A stretch of DNA of 64,000 nucleotides from Microglena sp. YARC (Eukaryota > Chlorophyta > Chlorophyceae > Chlamydomonadales > Chlamydomonadaceae): contig CM039466.1 in the NCBI GenBank assembly GCA_022414725.1, positions 17,880,817-17,944,816 on the forward strand, written 5' to 3'. The position numbers were made by a program, and so were the translations under genes. The notes beneath the pieces were generated by a model. That model did no database searches and had not been told where the DNA came from. It worked only from the letters and a program-made list of their open reading frames with translations. Of the stretch, positions 10,826 to 22,500 are shown piece by piece; position 1 is the stretch's first letter, and each line of letters starts with the position of its first letter.

Positions 10826-11284
10826 ATGGATACCGATGTGTGGGGAATTGTTTGCCTTGCGGCCCTGTCAGCTATGGATCATGGCCGCCGGCAATTGTGG
10901 AGGTTGGCCTCCTCTGTCCGTGGTGAGGCCACTTCCGGCCCTCGCCAGGCCACTCTGTATGAGCTATGGGGCCTTCCACCTCCTCAGGTGCCAGCTGTTC
11001 GCCCCCTCTCAGAGCGGGCTGGAGCACTTGCTGTGGCTGATTTCTGGGCTCGCATTGCTGATTTTGTCGCTACAGAAGAGCCCCCTCCTGAGTGGGAGGA
11101 CACGGTGGGAGATGATCACCCCTTTATCAGCCATGGTGGGTCCCGTGTTAACATGGGAGTTCCCAACCCTCCACATATGTCAGTGGCGGATCCTCCGATG
11201 GCCCAGGACCATTCCCCCGACCATTTGCTTCTCTCCCAGAATGAGCTTCTTCCCCTGATCCTCCCTGACAGCCTGGATGACTAG
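10826..11284 (+). CDS. 152-codon repeat ORF, copy 5, reference copy, function unknown
   Basis: The best-preserved copy of the ORF carried by each 1.23-kb unit. The ATG lies in a strong GCCATGG context, and the protein starts MDTDVWGIVCLAALSAMDH and ends at DSLDD-stop. The middle part contains YELWGLPPPQVPAV, RPLSERAGALAVADFWARI and a proline-rich, acidic stretch (EEPPPEWEDTVGDDH). There is no clear signal peptide, transmembrane segment or catalytic motif, and I recognise no family. It sits 17 bp after a strong hairpin that encloses a short upstream ORF. It could be a gag-like fragment of a retroelement, an amplified host gene, or chance coding in a satellite. That two of five copies are fully open and the rest differ by homopolymer indels mildly favours coding. 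Confidence 0.4.
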   Translation: MDTDVWGIVCLAALSAMDHGRRQLWRLASSVRGEATSGPRQATLYELWGLPPPQVPAVRPLSERAGALAVADFWARIADFVATEEPPPEWEDTVGDDHPFISHGGSRVNMGVPNPPHMSVADPPMAQDHSPDHLLLSQNELLPLILPDSLDD

Positions 11285-11990
11285 CTCGGATTTGTTCTTG
11301 TCCCTTTGTAGCAACCGCCTTGTTTGTGGCGGTGTAGGTGATGGGGGGTAGCTTATGTTTTCACTTCTCGAGTCTCCGTTTGACTCTTGACCTGTTTGGC
11401 TGCTCTCCTGTGCCCTCTCTCCGTCCTTTAGCTTGATGGTTTCTTGACAGATAGGCTTTGGACTCTCTTAGCTTTTCCCCGCTGGTCTTGGTCTTTCGCT
11501 TTTCCTCACGCTTTTTATCGTGTTAGTAGTTCTGCTTAGGTTGTTAAGTGTCCTTTCTTAGCTGTGCTTTTCCTTGTGGCGTTTGGCTGACGGCTTGGCC
11601 TTGTGTTTGCCTTTAGATAGGGAGTGTTAAGGCCGCCTTTTTAGAGCTCTATGCCTCTCTCCTTGTTTGTTTGGTGATTTTCCTGTGCCTTTTGTCCTTC
11701 ACGTCTTCTTGTAGAATCTCGCTTTTTAGGCCTCGGCAACTCTCAGCCCTTCTACAATATTCTGTTAACACTTAATTCGCTAGTTTCTCTATGCCTTGGT
11801 AGTTCGCAATGCTTGGTCTCAAGCCTTTTATTTGCTCTTTCATACGCTTTTTTGGAGGTCACCTCCTGGACCAGGTTCTGAGGGGTATGTTGCCCAAACC
11901 CTCACTGTTATAAAACTGTCCAGCTGCCTCGGCGCTTTTCAGTCTCGGCATTGATTTTTGCTGAGTATGCAACTATATCCTCTCAAAAGC

Positions 11991-12935
11991 CTTTTTTTTG
12001 CTCTTTCGTACGCTTTTCTTGAGGTCACCTTCTGGACAAGGTTCTGAGGGTTATGTTGCCCAAACCCTCACTGTTATAAAACTGTCCAGATGCCTCGGCG
12101 CTGTTCAGTCTTGGCATTGATTTTTGCTGAGTATGTAACTATATCCTCTCTTAAAAAGCCCCTGTAATCTTTCTGTAATCCAGGGTTATAAAGTTATAAA
12201 ACTGTCCAGCTGCCACGGCGCTGTTCAGTCTCGGCATTGATTTTTGCTGAGTATGTAACTATATCCTCTCAAAAAAAGCCCCTGTAATCTTTCTGTAATC
12301 CAGGGTTTAGGGTTTAGGGTTTAGGGTTTATGTAATGAACCCTCTCTCTCTGTAATCTCATGTGGTTGGTAGGCTTGGTGTTCTGGATTGCATACTTTTG
12401 CATCCCTCCCCTTTCCGCTCTACTTTACGACTCTAGTTTGTTTCCTTGTTTTGGACTTAACCTAGTTTGTTTCCAGGTTTGTGGGAGTACCTTTAAAACC
12501 CTCGTGCTTCCGTGTTATAAAATTGGATGGTTGGCAGGCTGTGCTGCTGTCCAGTCTCGGCAGTGATTTGCTGAGTTTATGTAACGAACCCTCTCTCTCT
12601 ATAATCTTTCTTAAAAGCAAAAAAGAAATCCTCTCTCTCAAAGCCACTTTCACTGCTAGAACACGAGCCCCTTGTCATATTTCAATCTTTCATAAGCCCT
12701 TTGTAACAATACGAATGGGGTTCATCCTTTTCTAAAAGACGCGGTGTTGTTTCACTGCTAGGACATGAGCCCCTTGTACTCTTTCAAAAGACGTTTTTTT
12801 TAGGTTACCTCCTGGACCAGGTTCTGAGGGGTATGTTGCCCAAACCCTCACTGTTATAAAACTGTCCAGCTGCCCCGGCGCTGTTCAGTCTCGGCATTGA
12901 TTTTTGCTGAGTATGTAACAATATCCTCTCTCTAA
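11991..12935 (+). repeat. Decayed short copies of the 1.23-kb unit leader
   Basis: Only the leader part (palindrome region, CCCAAACCCTCACTGTTATA, CTCGGCGCTGTTCAGTC, TTTTTGCTGAGTATGTAAC) is present, in diverged copies at about 11,988-12,160, 12,190-12,275, 12,520-12,600 and 12,790-12,935. No copy retains the hairpin or the 152-codon ORF. This looks like the degenerating edge of the array. Confidence 0.75.
12302..12330 (+). repeat. Short interstitial telomere-type repeat (TTTAGGG)
   Basis: Four consecutive TTTAGGG-phase units (AGGGTTTAGGGTTTAGGG and onward) lie inside the decayed array. TTTAGGG is the telomere repeat of most plants and many green algae, and of some other protists. The run is short, so chance or local slippage is possible. 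Confidence 0.5.
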
Positions 12936-12943
12936 AAAAAAAA

Positions 12944-12974
<31 letters not shown>

Positions 12975-13218
12975 ATCGAGGGGGGGGGGGGGGGGCAAAA
13001 ACAAATTTCCTACCCCCGATGCCATTTTTCCTACATGAGGGCTGAGTTTACCACCCACCCACCCACCCACGGCTCCGGAACCCACTTGGAGGCCATTATC
13101 TCCTCCCACAATAATAATTAGGGGGTCAAAGTAGGGTGCATTTTGTATACCGGTAGCTTGAAAAGGCCTGTTTAATGGTGCTGGTCCCATAACATGCACC
13201 CTATATGAGCAAGAAAAC

Positions 13219-14110
13219 TCAAATCAGACAAAACATATAGGGTGCATGGTTATAGGGGGGGGGGGGGCGGGGGGGGGGGGGGGGGAGGGTTGAGTGGGGC
13301 GGGGTTATAGGGGCGGGGTTATAGGGGGGTGGGGGTAGGCTTGGGGTGGGGCGGGGTTGAGTGGTGGGGGTTTTAGTGGGGTGGGGGTGGGGTAGGGCGG
13401 GGGGGGGTTGAGTGGAGTGGGGGTGGGGTGGGGTGGAGTGGGGTGAGGATAGGGGGGTGGAGGGGTTAAGTGGGGTGGGGGAAGGGGACGGGGGCGGGGT
13501 TGTGTGGGGTGGGGTGGGGGTAGGGGTGTGGGGTGGGTGGGGGTAGGGGGCGGGGGCGGGGTTGAGTGGGGGTGGGGTGGGGTGGAGGTAGGGGGCGGGA
13601 GCGGGGTGAGTGGGGTACGGGGTGGGGGGCGGGGTTGAGTGGGGTGGGGGTAGGGAGCGGACGGGGTCGAGTGGGGTGGGGTGTGAGGGTTGAGGTGTGA
13701 GGGTGAGGGTAGGGGTGCGGGGGCGAGGTTGAGTGGGTGTGGGTGGGGTGGGAAAGGGGTGGGGTAGGGGTGGGGGGATGGATGTTCTTGGGGGGATGGG
13801 GAGGGGTGGGATAGGGGTGTGGGGGTAGGGTTGGGGGTTGGGGATGGGGTGTGGGGGTTGGGGTTGTGGGTGGGGTTTGAGTGGAACGGACAGTCTGAGC
13901 AAATTCATATCCTCAACTCGTGCCTTACACCACCTAACTGTGTCAGGCCTGGGATAGGGTATGGTGTGGGGGCGGGGGTGCGTGAGGTGGGGGTTGGGTT
14001 GTGGGGTGAGGTGTGGGGGTGAGGATAGGGGTGGGGTGTGTGGGGGAAAGCGTGTGGTGGGGTTGAGTGTGATGTGTTGAGAGGGGTGGGTAGGTGTCAG
14101 ATCAGATGCC
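13219..14110. repeat. G-rich (GGGGT-type) low-complexity tract
   Basis: Irregular GGGGT/GGGTG/GGGGTA repeats on the + strand. The minus-strand open frame here (proline, threonine and histidine rich) is a composition effect. A 70-bp non-repetitive segment at about 13,880-13,950 (ACGGACAGTCTGAGCAAATT region) recurs at about 14,408-14,478. The G-rich tract resumes at 14,480-14,740. Confidence 0.85.
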
Positions 14111-14119
14111 AATCAGGCA

Positions 14120-14345
14120 CTCGTGTCCTAGTAGTATACGCTGACAATAATGCATGTCCCGGGAGGGAGACAGATTACCCAGAGGTTCCACTAATCCACT
14201 GACAAGCTTTCGGCTTAGGTCTTACGATTGGGGGCAACTTAGTACTGATCAGACCCGCCTATGTACCGCGACCTTCTGGGGAGGATCGAACCCCCCCGTG
14301 TCCCTCCCGGGTCAGGCAATATTGCCAGCGTGAACTACTTGTGTG
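14120..14345. mobile_element. Small fold-back (MITE- or inverted-SINE-like) element
   Basis: The left arm near 14,128-14,172 (ACGCTGACAATAATGCATG, then TCCCGGGAGGGA) and the reverse complement of the right arm near 14,299-14,338 (ACGCTGGCAATATTGCCTG, then ACCCGGGAGGGA) match over about 40 bp. On the minus strand the right arm also has an A-box-like TAGTTCACGCTGG (14,325-14,337) and a B-box-like GGTTCGATCC (14,283-14,292), as in tRNA-derived SINEs. No acceptor stem can be formed, so it is not a functional tRNA gene. Confidence 0.45.
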
Positions 14346-14744
14346 GGGTAGGGGTTGGGTCTGGGTCTAGCGGGCTGCGGTGGGGGTAGCGGTGAGGGTG
14401 GGGCTGAGTGGAACAGACAGACTGAGCTATCATGTCCTCGTCAACTAGTGCCTTACACTCCTTACTGTGTCAGCTACGGGTGGGGATAGGGGGTGGGGGT
14501 GGGGGCGGGGTTGATTGGGGTGGGTTGACTCGGGGTGGGGGTAGGGGTCTGGGGTGGGCGGGGGTGGGGGTAGGGTTTGGGGTGGGGTTGGGGGGATAGA
14601 GGTGTGGGGGTAGAGTTGGGGGTGAGGGGGGGGCTGAGTGAGGGGGGGAGTGGGGGTGGGGGGTGGGGGGGGGGGGGGGGGGGAGTTCAGTGGGGGTGGG
14701 GGGGTGGGGGGTGGGGGGTGGGGGGGGGAGGAAGCCCTAATAGC

Positions 14745-15000
14745 ACCAATGGAAGACTGGACTGTAAGTGCTGGAACCCCCAGTTCCATTCCCATCAACA
14801 CTATCATTCTGTGGGATATGAAACAAATTCAGTTTTTTCTCTCACCACCCACCACCCACCACTATTTACTTGTTTGTCCACTTGGAGGCCCATAACCTTT
14901 TTCCTACTGCGCAAAATAATAAAAATAGTCCAGATTCTTTCATCCTCTCACAAGCATTACCATCTGGGGCATGGGGTCGGATTTGTTTTTCTGCCCCCCC
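14745..15000. other. Right inner part of the poly-G-ended element, no gene seen
   Basis: The segment CCACTTGGAGGCC and the neighbouring ACCCACC repeats at about 14,848-14,930 resemble 13,050-13,120 in direct orientation. I see no coding region. Confidence 0.35.
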
Positions 15001-15019
15001 CCCCTGGCCCCCCCCCTCG

Positions 15020-15285
15020 ATAATAATAATAGTAATAATATATAATAATAATAATTAATAAATAATAATAATAATATATAATAATAATAATAATAATAAT
15101 GAAAATAATAATAATATATATAATAATAATAATAAATATAATAATAATCATAATAATAATAATAGTAATAATAATAATATAATAATAAATAATAATAATA
15201 ATATAATAATAATAATAATAATAATAGTAATAACAACAATAGTAAAATATAGTAAATATAAATAGTAAATATCTCTCAAAAGAAC
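15020..15285. repeat. AT microsatellite, (TAA)n type
   Basis: About 265 bp of TAA/TATAA repeats. The minus-strand frames rich in Y and I are composition artefacts. Confidence 0.95.
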
Positions 15286-17935
15286 AATGGCAAATTTTTG
15301 CTGAGTACGTAAAATATCCTTCTCTCCAAAAGAACAATAACCACAGTTGAACTGTTTCTTGATTATGCGGGCTAATTTGTTTTGAGTAGGGGGGAAGAAG
15401 GTGAATCTCCCATTATATATCATTTTGTCTAACAGGGATTCAGAACTCAGTAGGTATACCATCTACTCCAACTGCTTTGATTTCCTTTTTTTGCCGTCAG
15501 GATTAAAAAAAGCTGCAGACCGTCGAGCCTAAAAATACTAGGGGGGTCATTGAGGGGGGTGTTTTTTTTTAGCAACTCGATATACCGTAGGCGCTGTATT
15601 GTTGGCGCTTTTAATTGTTTGGCGGCCACAAAAAAAATGCACCAAATGACTCTGTGCCATAACTTAAGGTCGGTAATTTACAAATTTTGGAGAAACATAA
15701 ATTGGCCCAAGTGCCATGCACTGGCGGTTTCATTTTAAACAACATTCTTTGCATGGCTGCTCCGATTTTAAAACAATTCAATGCCAATGGCCATAAGCAG
15801 TTGTTTGTTATTATTCAGTCCAAGGGTAGCCAAAACAGGCTGAAGGGACTCGCCAAAAAAAAGGAGGGGCTAAAAAAAGGAATCTCTAGATCTTCTGCTG
15901 GTAGTCACGGTGGGCTATGCCCCCTCATCATGTACGCATGACTTCCTCCTAAGCTTGGCTTCAGCTTCTGATTGGCAGACTTAGTAGCAATTTGGGGCTG
16001 CAGCCTTCGCTTCGGCAAGGAGTTTCCTTGGCGGCTAGCTTGCACTAGCGGCTGCTCAACATAAGCTTCAATATCGGCAGCCTTCTTCTCGCAATGGCAG
16101 GCTGGTCGAGCTGTTAAAAAAATCGAAGAGAAGAGAGATGGCCGGGACCGTTGTTGCTGGGATAAGGGCGGGGGAGCACCACCTTGAAGAGGGGACAGGG
16201 AGGCGAAGGCCAAGCTACGTCTTGGAGAAATCCATCAATTATGAACATATGCAGAAGCGAACTAGCAAGACACATATCGGTGTTTGACCCTCTCTGAAGG
16301 CTGTATGTTTGAGTGTGTACTGCACTGTAGTCAGCTGCTCGCGCCTGAACGTTGGCGGTTGATCCGGTTTTGTGCTCGAACGGTTTTGGCCTACACGCCC
16401 TGTCTTGCAGGAACAATGGCGGTACACCGACCAACCGCCAATTTACCGCCAACATTACAGGCGCCTAAGTAGATTCAGAGGGTTTACAGTAATGGCGCAC
16501 ACAATGGCGTCCTCGGATTTGTAGTGCAGGGATCGCACGATAGTCAAAAACCAGTTATAATGGATGCTTATGGGGAGGGGGGGGGGGTTAATCTTATTGC
16601 ACGAGGTCCAAAGTGGTGCAATGGACTACCTTACCAAGGCCTACTCATGGTGGTCTCAGAATTGCATTTGGAGGTCTGAGTAAAAAGGTAGCAAAAAACC
16701 AAATGAGGGCTGACCCCCCCCCCCCCCCCCCTAATAAGGTGCCCAGAAAAATCTAAAAACAATCGCTCATATAATCGCAAATAATTTATGTCATAAACAT
16801 CTATACTAATAAATCGATCAGCTAAAACATTCATCTATACTAATAAATCGATCAGATCAAATCCTTACTAATAAATGATCAGCTGATCAATTTAGTGGAA
16901 GGATGGATACCATCCTGTTGCCGTTGAGTATTTTGAGCTCGGTAAAGAATCTTACAGATGTTTTACAACTAGCATCTGCTTGCATATCGTGGACAATGTT
17001 ATCTTTTCTGACATTTTCACTGGACTGCAGGGCCGTGGAACATACCTTGTTATGAAAAACAGAGAGGGGAAGCAGATGGGGGATGAGAGATTATTAGACC
17101 TGTCCCCTACCCGGGGGAGGAGAGGAAGCAGAAGTTGTGATAAGCCGGAACTTGCACGCGGTTTGTCGCCTTAGTTTCTCATAGTAACCCGGGACCTCCA
17201 GGATCTTCTTTTGCGATTGGATTCATCGCCAATTCCCGTTGCTTGGTTTCCTGTCCAACTTCACATCTCATACAACGCTCCCATCCTTCATTGCGATCTC
17301 ATTGGCGACTCTGATTGCTAGTTTTAATTGTCGAATCTAGATTCGCGCCAACGACAAAGATGGATTCTCCGAGCAACATCTACGTTCAAAATCTGTACGG
17401 AAGTTGAGAAGGAGGGTGAGTAAGGATTTCCGTCGCCTGTTCGCGGGTGTGATTATCTGCCTGAGCCACCTGGATCTGCCATCGTAGAAGGAACCATTGA
17501 TTGTGTCCTACAAGGACAAGGGAAGGGGAAGAATGAGAAACAAGACGCCAGTGGCCATTGGCTTGGTCTTCGGCGGCGCAGGTGGAGAATTAATTTTTAC
17601 GTGACTGAGTGACAGAGGGTGCACCCGTTCCAGTATAAAATTGTAGTTCTGTGAAGAAGGAGGAGGATTTAGCCGTTCAGCAGATGATTTGGATATGGGT
17701 CTGATAAGTTGTACTCACTTGTCAGGTCAAACCAGAGATTCTGAGAATTCTTCCCAAGATCCTCCCAAAATGTCTGAATTATCGGCGCCATATTCACAAG
17801 TGCGAGGTACATCGACGAACACAAAGTGTTTTAAACCAAGTCCAAAATCATTTGCTGAATGGCTAATATAAGAGATGAGGATGATGATGAGGATGACTGT
17901 TGCCCTCCTACGAGTTTCCCAACTGCTCATTTAAC
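15286..17935. other. Unassigned intergenic or intronic sequence
   Basis: A remnant of the 1.23-kb unit leader is at about 15,288-15,335 (TTTTTGCTGAGTACGTAA). A G-run at 16,569 and a C-run at 16,715 bracket about 150 bp and pair as an inverted repeat, suggesting another small poly-G-ended element. A segment at 17,360-17,415 starts with ATG (MDSPSNIYVQNLYG) and ends at a good donor, AGG-GTGAGTAAG, but an in-frame stop precedes the donor. Open frames such as 15,905-16,213 (-) have no recognisable family. I cannot support a gene here. Confidence 0.4.
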
Positions 17936-18530
17936 ACTCCTCACTAATATCAGTTATGTAGCTTATGTCAGCTTCATGACTACCCTACCATCACCTTAAC
18001 ACAAACAAATATAAGCATAAACCAAGTATACACACACAATATGAGGCACACCACAGTACTAATCACTACCTAACTCACCAACGCTCACACACCACTTCTG
18101 ACAACTTTCACCCCCACCCACAGACACCCAACGTCACCCCCTTCACAAACCTCACTCCACAACACATCACCAGCTGGCAAAACAGACAGACCACACCACA
18201 CCAGAAGTCACTCTCACTCCTACCACGTCCACACACACACACACACACAACACACACACCACACACAACAAATCACAACCACTGACACACACATGTAGAC
18301 ACATCACTATACATACCACACACACCACACCCACACTGTAAACACCACGCTCAAACACACAACACACACTCACAACTCGCAATCACATTCACCACACGCA
18401 CACGCCACACACCACACCACACAACACATATACACACCAGACTCAAAGTACACACACGCTCACACAACACATACAAACTCACACACACATGCATACACAA
18501 CACACACACACCACACACACACACACCAAC
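17936..18530. repeat. AC-rich simple sequence left of the gap
   Basis: The + strand is almost all A and C with (CA)n runs. No 62-bp periodicity is obvious before the gap. Confidence 0.8.
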
Positions 18531-19530
18531 NNNNNNNNNNNNNNNNNNNNNNNNNNNNNNNNNNNNNNNNNNNNNNNNNNNNNNNNNNNNNNNNNNNNNN
18601 NNNNNNNNNNNNNNNNNNNNNNNNNNNNNNNNNNNNNNNNNNNNNNNNNNNNNNNNNNNNNNNNNNNNNNNNNNNNNNNNNNNNNNNNNNNNNNNNNNNN
18701 NNNNNNNNNNNNNNNNNNNNNNNNNNNNNNNNNNNNNNNNNNNNNNNNNNNNNNNNNNNNNNNNNNNNNNNNNNNNNNNNNNNNNNNNNNNNNNNNNNNN
18801 NNNNNNNNNNNNNNNNNNNNNNNNNNNNNNNNNNNNNNNNNNNNNNNNNNNNNNNNNNNNNNNNNNNNNNNNNNNNNNNNNNNNNNNNNNNNNNNNNNNN
18901 NNNNNNNNNNNNNNNNNNNNNNNNNNNNNNNNNNNNNNNNNNNNNNNNNNNNNNNNNNNNNNNNNNNNNNNNNNNNNNNNNNNNNNNNNNNNNNNNNNNN
19001 NNNNNNNNNNNNNNNNNNNNNNNNNNNNNNNNNNNNNNNNNNNNNNNNNNNNNNNNNNNNNNNNNNNNNNNNNNNNNNNNNNNNNNNNNNNNNNNNNNNN
19101 NNNNNNNNNNNNNNNNNNNNNNNNNNNNNNNNNNNNNNNNNNNNNNNNNNNNNNNNNNNNNNNNNNNNNNNNNNNNNNNNNNNNNNNNNNNNNNNNNNNN
19201 NNNNNNNNNNNNNNNNNNNNNNNNNNNNNNNNNNNNNNNNNNNNNNNNNNNNNNNNNNNNNNNNNNNNNNNNNNNNNNNNNNNNNNNNNNNNNNNNNNNN
19301 NNNNNNNNNNNNNNNNNNNNNNNNNNNNNNNNNNNNNNNNNNNNNNNNNNNNNNNNNNNNNNNNNNNNNNNNNNNNNNNNNNNNNNNNNNNNNNNNNNNN
19401 NNNNNNNNNNNNNNNNNNNNNNNNNNNNNNNNNNNNNNNNNNNNNNNNNNNNNNNNNNNNNNNNNNNNNNNNNNNNNNNNNNNNNNNNNNNNNNNNNNNN
19501 NNNNNNNNNNNNNNNNNNNNNNNNNNNNNN
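18531..19530. other. Assembly gap of exactly 1,000 N
   Basis: A run of 1,000 N, a round number typical of a placeholder for a gap of unknown size. It lies inside the AC-rich satellite region. Confidence 0.98.
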
Positions 19531-22500
19531 GTCGACACAGCATTAACATACACGCACACATCTTGAGGCAATACCACATACACACCAACCACCTGAATAG
19601 CCGGGGAGTCTGAACAAACTATACACTGAGTATACACACACACAACCTCGCCATGCGTTTGCGAGCCTACACTACCATCACAGCGTTCTGGTTGACCAGT
19701 CTAAAAAAAAACCAAAGCCGATACTACAGGCCCATTACCCAATGAGTTCGGTTCGACAACGCATAAGACTATATCACACATGGTCATTCAACACACACTG
19801 GAAAGTATTTGGACTATACAACAGCATTACGGACACCCTTTGATTATCACAATTCGAGGTTTCGACAAAAACAGACAACATGATCACATCAACACACACA
19901 CATTGAGCATGTAACACACATAACACACCAATAATCTATACACAATGTCCGAAATGCCCACACATTACCACCGATACACACAATGACACAGTCTTGCGGT
20001 CTAGACGATGCGTGGACACGACATTCGGACACCAGGCCCGGTCAAAACGGGAACGTCGCCTGATGCATCAACACTCCAGTCGGATGATCACTCCTAAACT
20101 ACTTTCTAGGATCCATAACACACCACATCCTACACTGGGATCATTCACCACTCATTATTACCCACCAATCTCTACAGGTAATCAGATAGGCATGACGGTG
20201 ATGGTGATTATTCGTTGGATGGCTTCTGAGTCCCCCCGACACGACAACAGACGCGAGTACACATCAGCACCGAATCCTGGGCAGATACGTAACAATTACC
20301 ACAGCCCCGGCATTTTAGACACGACGCTCAAACGTGCATAGTGTCGCGAATACGGGACACCAAAGAACACACCTAATATGCACACACACAACTGACAACG
20401 CATACATCACTACAACTGCATTCACATCATGGAAAGCTACACACACACCACACACACAAACTGAGCATACACACTACACACCATTAACCCTAACTTCGGA
20501 AAATCCACACACAGCACATACCACCAACCAACACGCAACTCTGAGACATACACAATTACGACACCCATGACACAATCTCGAACCGCACAGCACACATCAC
20601 ATTACAACACGACACAATTGAGCATACCACACATACACAGCCCATAACCACAACCCGAAGCCAAACACTTACACACCCACCACACCAGCTGGAGACACAG
20701 CCTACACACCCTACAACGAACACACCCATATCACATATCCACACACAATTGGCATTTACACATAACTACACCCAATACACAATCGAACACACATACACAT
20801 ACACACACACATTGAGCATACACACATACAACCCCGGAACACATTCGAACACACCGTAACACATACACATACACACAAATTGAGGCAACACACATTTACC
20901 CACACCCATGCAGCACCAACGGAAAAAACACATAAGCACACAACACATAGCTAGCTACACAGCATTAACAACATAACTGCCATCAAGTTCCGACACACCA
21001 ACACCCAGCATATCGACACACTACAATTAGGGAGTGTAGGTCCACATCTACCACCCAACTACATCAATCAATCAGCGATACATACAAGATCATATGGACC
21101 AATGTCACACAATGGTATGGGAGCATACAATCATTAACTTTCACGCCATACACTAAATCGAATCACATGCAGCTAACACCATACACACCACACCAATTGG
21201 AGATACACAAACATTTTACACACCCATTACACAGAGTCGAACACAATACGACAACACACACACAATTGAGCATTACCACAAAATACAAACACCCATACAC
21301 AACATGAACACACAATACACATACACACACACAATTGGATAACGCAACAGACCACAGCCATACACCAAGTCGTATAACACACACAACACACTACACACCA
21401 ATTGGAGCATACACCACATACACACCCCCATACACAATCGAACACACATACACATACACATCACACAATTGAAGCATTCTAACAACAAAGTACGACATCC
21501 AATACACAACAGCGATAAAATTCACACTAGCACACAACATACACACACACAAGTGTGCAGCATACACACATAACACAACCCATACCACAATCGAACATAC
21601 CACACGGACCATCACCTACGGTTCCACACACACAATTGTGGCATACAGCAGTCATACCAACATAACCCCTGACACAATCGAAACACATACACATAACTAG
21701 CCACACAATGAGGCATACGCACATACACACTCTACTCACAATCAACACAGCATGGTCACATACACGACAGCATCCGCGATATGAGCATACAACATACACC
21801 ACCTCATACAACAATCGACTACGTGACACATACAATACACACGACACAATTGTTGATACAGCCAAGAAACGACCATTCTACTGAACAATCGAACACACAC
21901 ACCAACATACACACACCAACGTTTGGTAGGACATCATAAACCATACTACCCAGATCGGTGAACACCACACACACATACACACAGAAACAACTTGTGACTA
22001 GTCACATATCAAGCACGATTCTAACACACGCCATTACTACAGATCCGAACACCCACACGACACACACATCACAACCATGATGCAGATACACCTACATTAC
22101 CGACCTACCCATACCAATCGAACACAATACACATACACACCACAACCAATTGACAGCATACACACAAATTACACCTATATCACAATTCGAGGTGTACACA
22201 GCTTGACACTACACCACATCCAATTGTGCTACACACATGCACACACTCCGACAGCACAGATCCGAACACACAGCACATCACACACCATTCGAGCATACAC
22301 AACATACACACCTATATCGCCAATGCGAACTACACACACCACACACATGACGACACACCACAATTTGCGCATGGTCACCTAGTCTGCGTTCTGGCATACA
22401 TAACGGGTTTAACGCCTTGTATGCCCCCCCCACCAACACACCTCACCAAGCTCGGAACACCCTACACATACACACACACCATCGAGGCTACACAACGTAC

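Larger units (their letters stand above)
5647..11990 (+). repeat. Tandem array of a 1.23-kb unit, five full copies plus a partial sixth
   Basis: Units start with CTTGGTAGTTCGCAATGC at 5,647, 6,872, 8,104, 9,336, 10,568 and 11,795, giving spacings of 1,225, 1,232, 1,232, 1,232 and 1,227. Copies are nearly identical and most differences are single-base homopolymer indels. Each full unit has, in order, a GGAGGTCACCTCC palindrome, a TTATAAAAC TATA-like box, a hairpin with a short upstream ORF, a 152-codon ORF and about 600 bp of T-rich sequence. The sixth copy stops in the hairpin-proximal leader near 11,990. The array could be a satellite, a tandemly amplified gene or a piece of a retroelement. 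Confidence 0.95.
12977..15019. mobile_element. Putative DNA-transposon-like element with poly-G terminal inverted repeats
   Basis: The left end reads CGAG, a run of G, then CAAAAACAAATTTCC. The reverse complement of the right end reads CGAG, G-runs, then CAGAAAAACAAATCCGACC. The two ends are therefore imperfect inverted repeats of about 40-50 bp. The interior is mainly G-rich low-complexity sequence with no transposase visible. Both flanks are simple A/T repeats, so a target duplication cannot be defined. A similar terminus occurs on the element at 58,561-59,009. Confidence 0.45.

Noticed and set aside
13219..14112. 297-codon minus-strand frame rich in Pro, Thr and His
   Set aside because: It is the translation of a GGGGT-type low-complexity tract; the opposite strand is also partly open.
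14260..14345. tRNA gene on the minus strand
   Set aside because: A- and B-box-like motifs and a T-arm-like stem are visible, but no matching acceptor stem or anticodon arm forms. The segment is one arm of an inverted repeat.
14940..15462. Minus-strand frames of Tyr, Ile and Leu runs
   Set aside because: They translate the (TAA)n microsatellite.
15905..16213. 102-codon minus-strand open frame as a gene
   Set aside because: No recognisable domain, no start or splice context and no repeat or conservation evidence.
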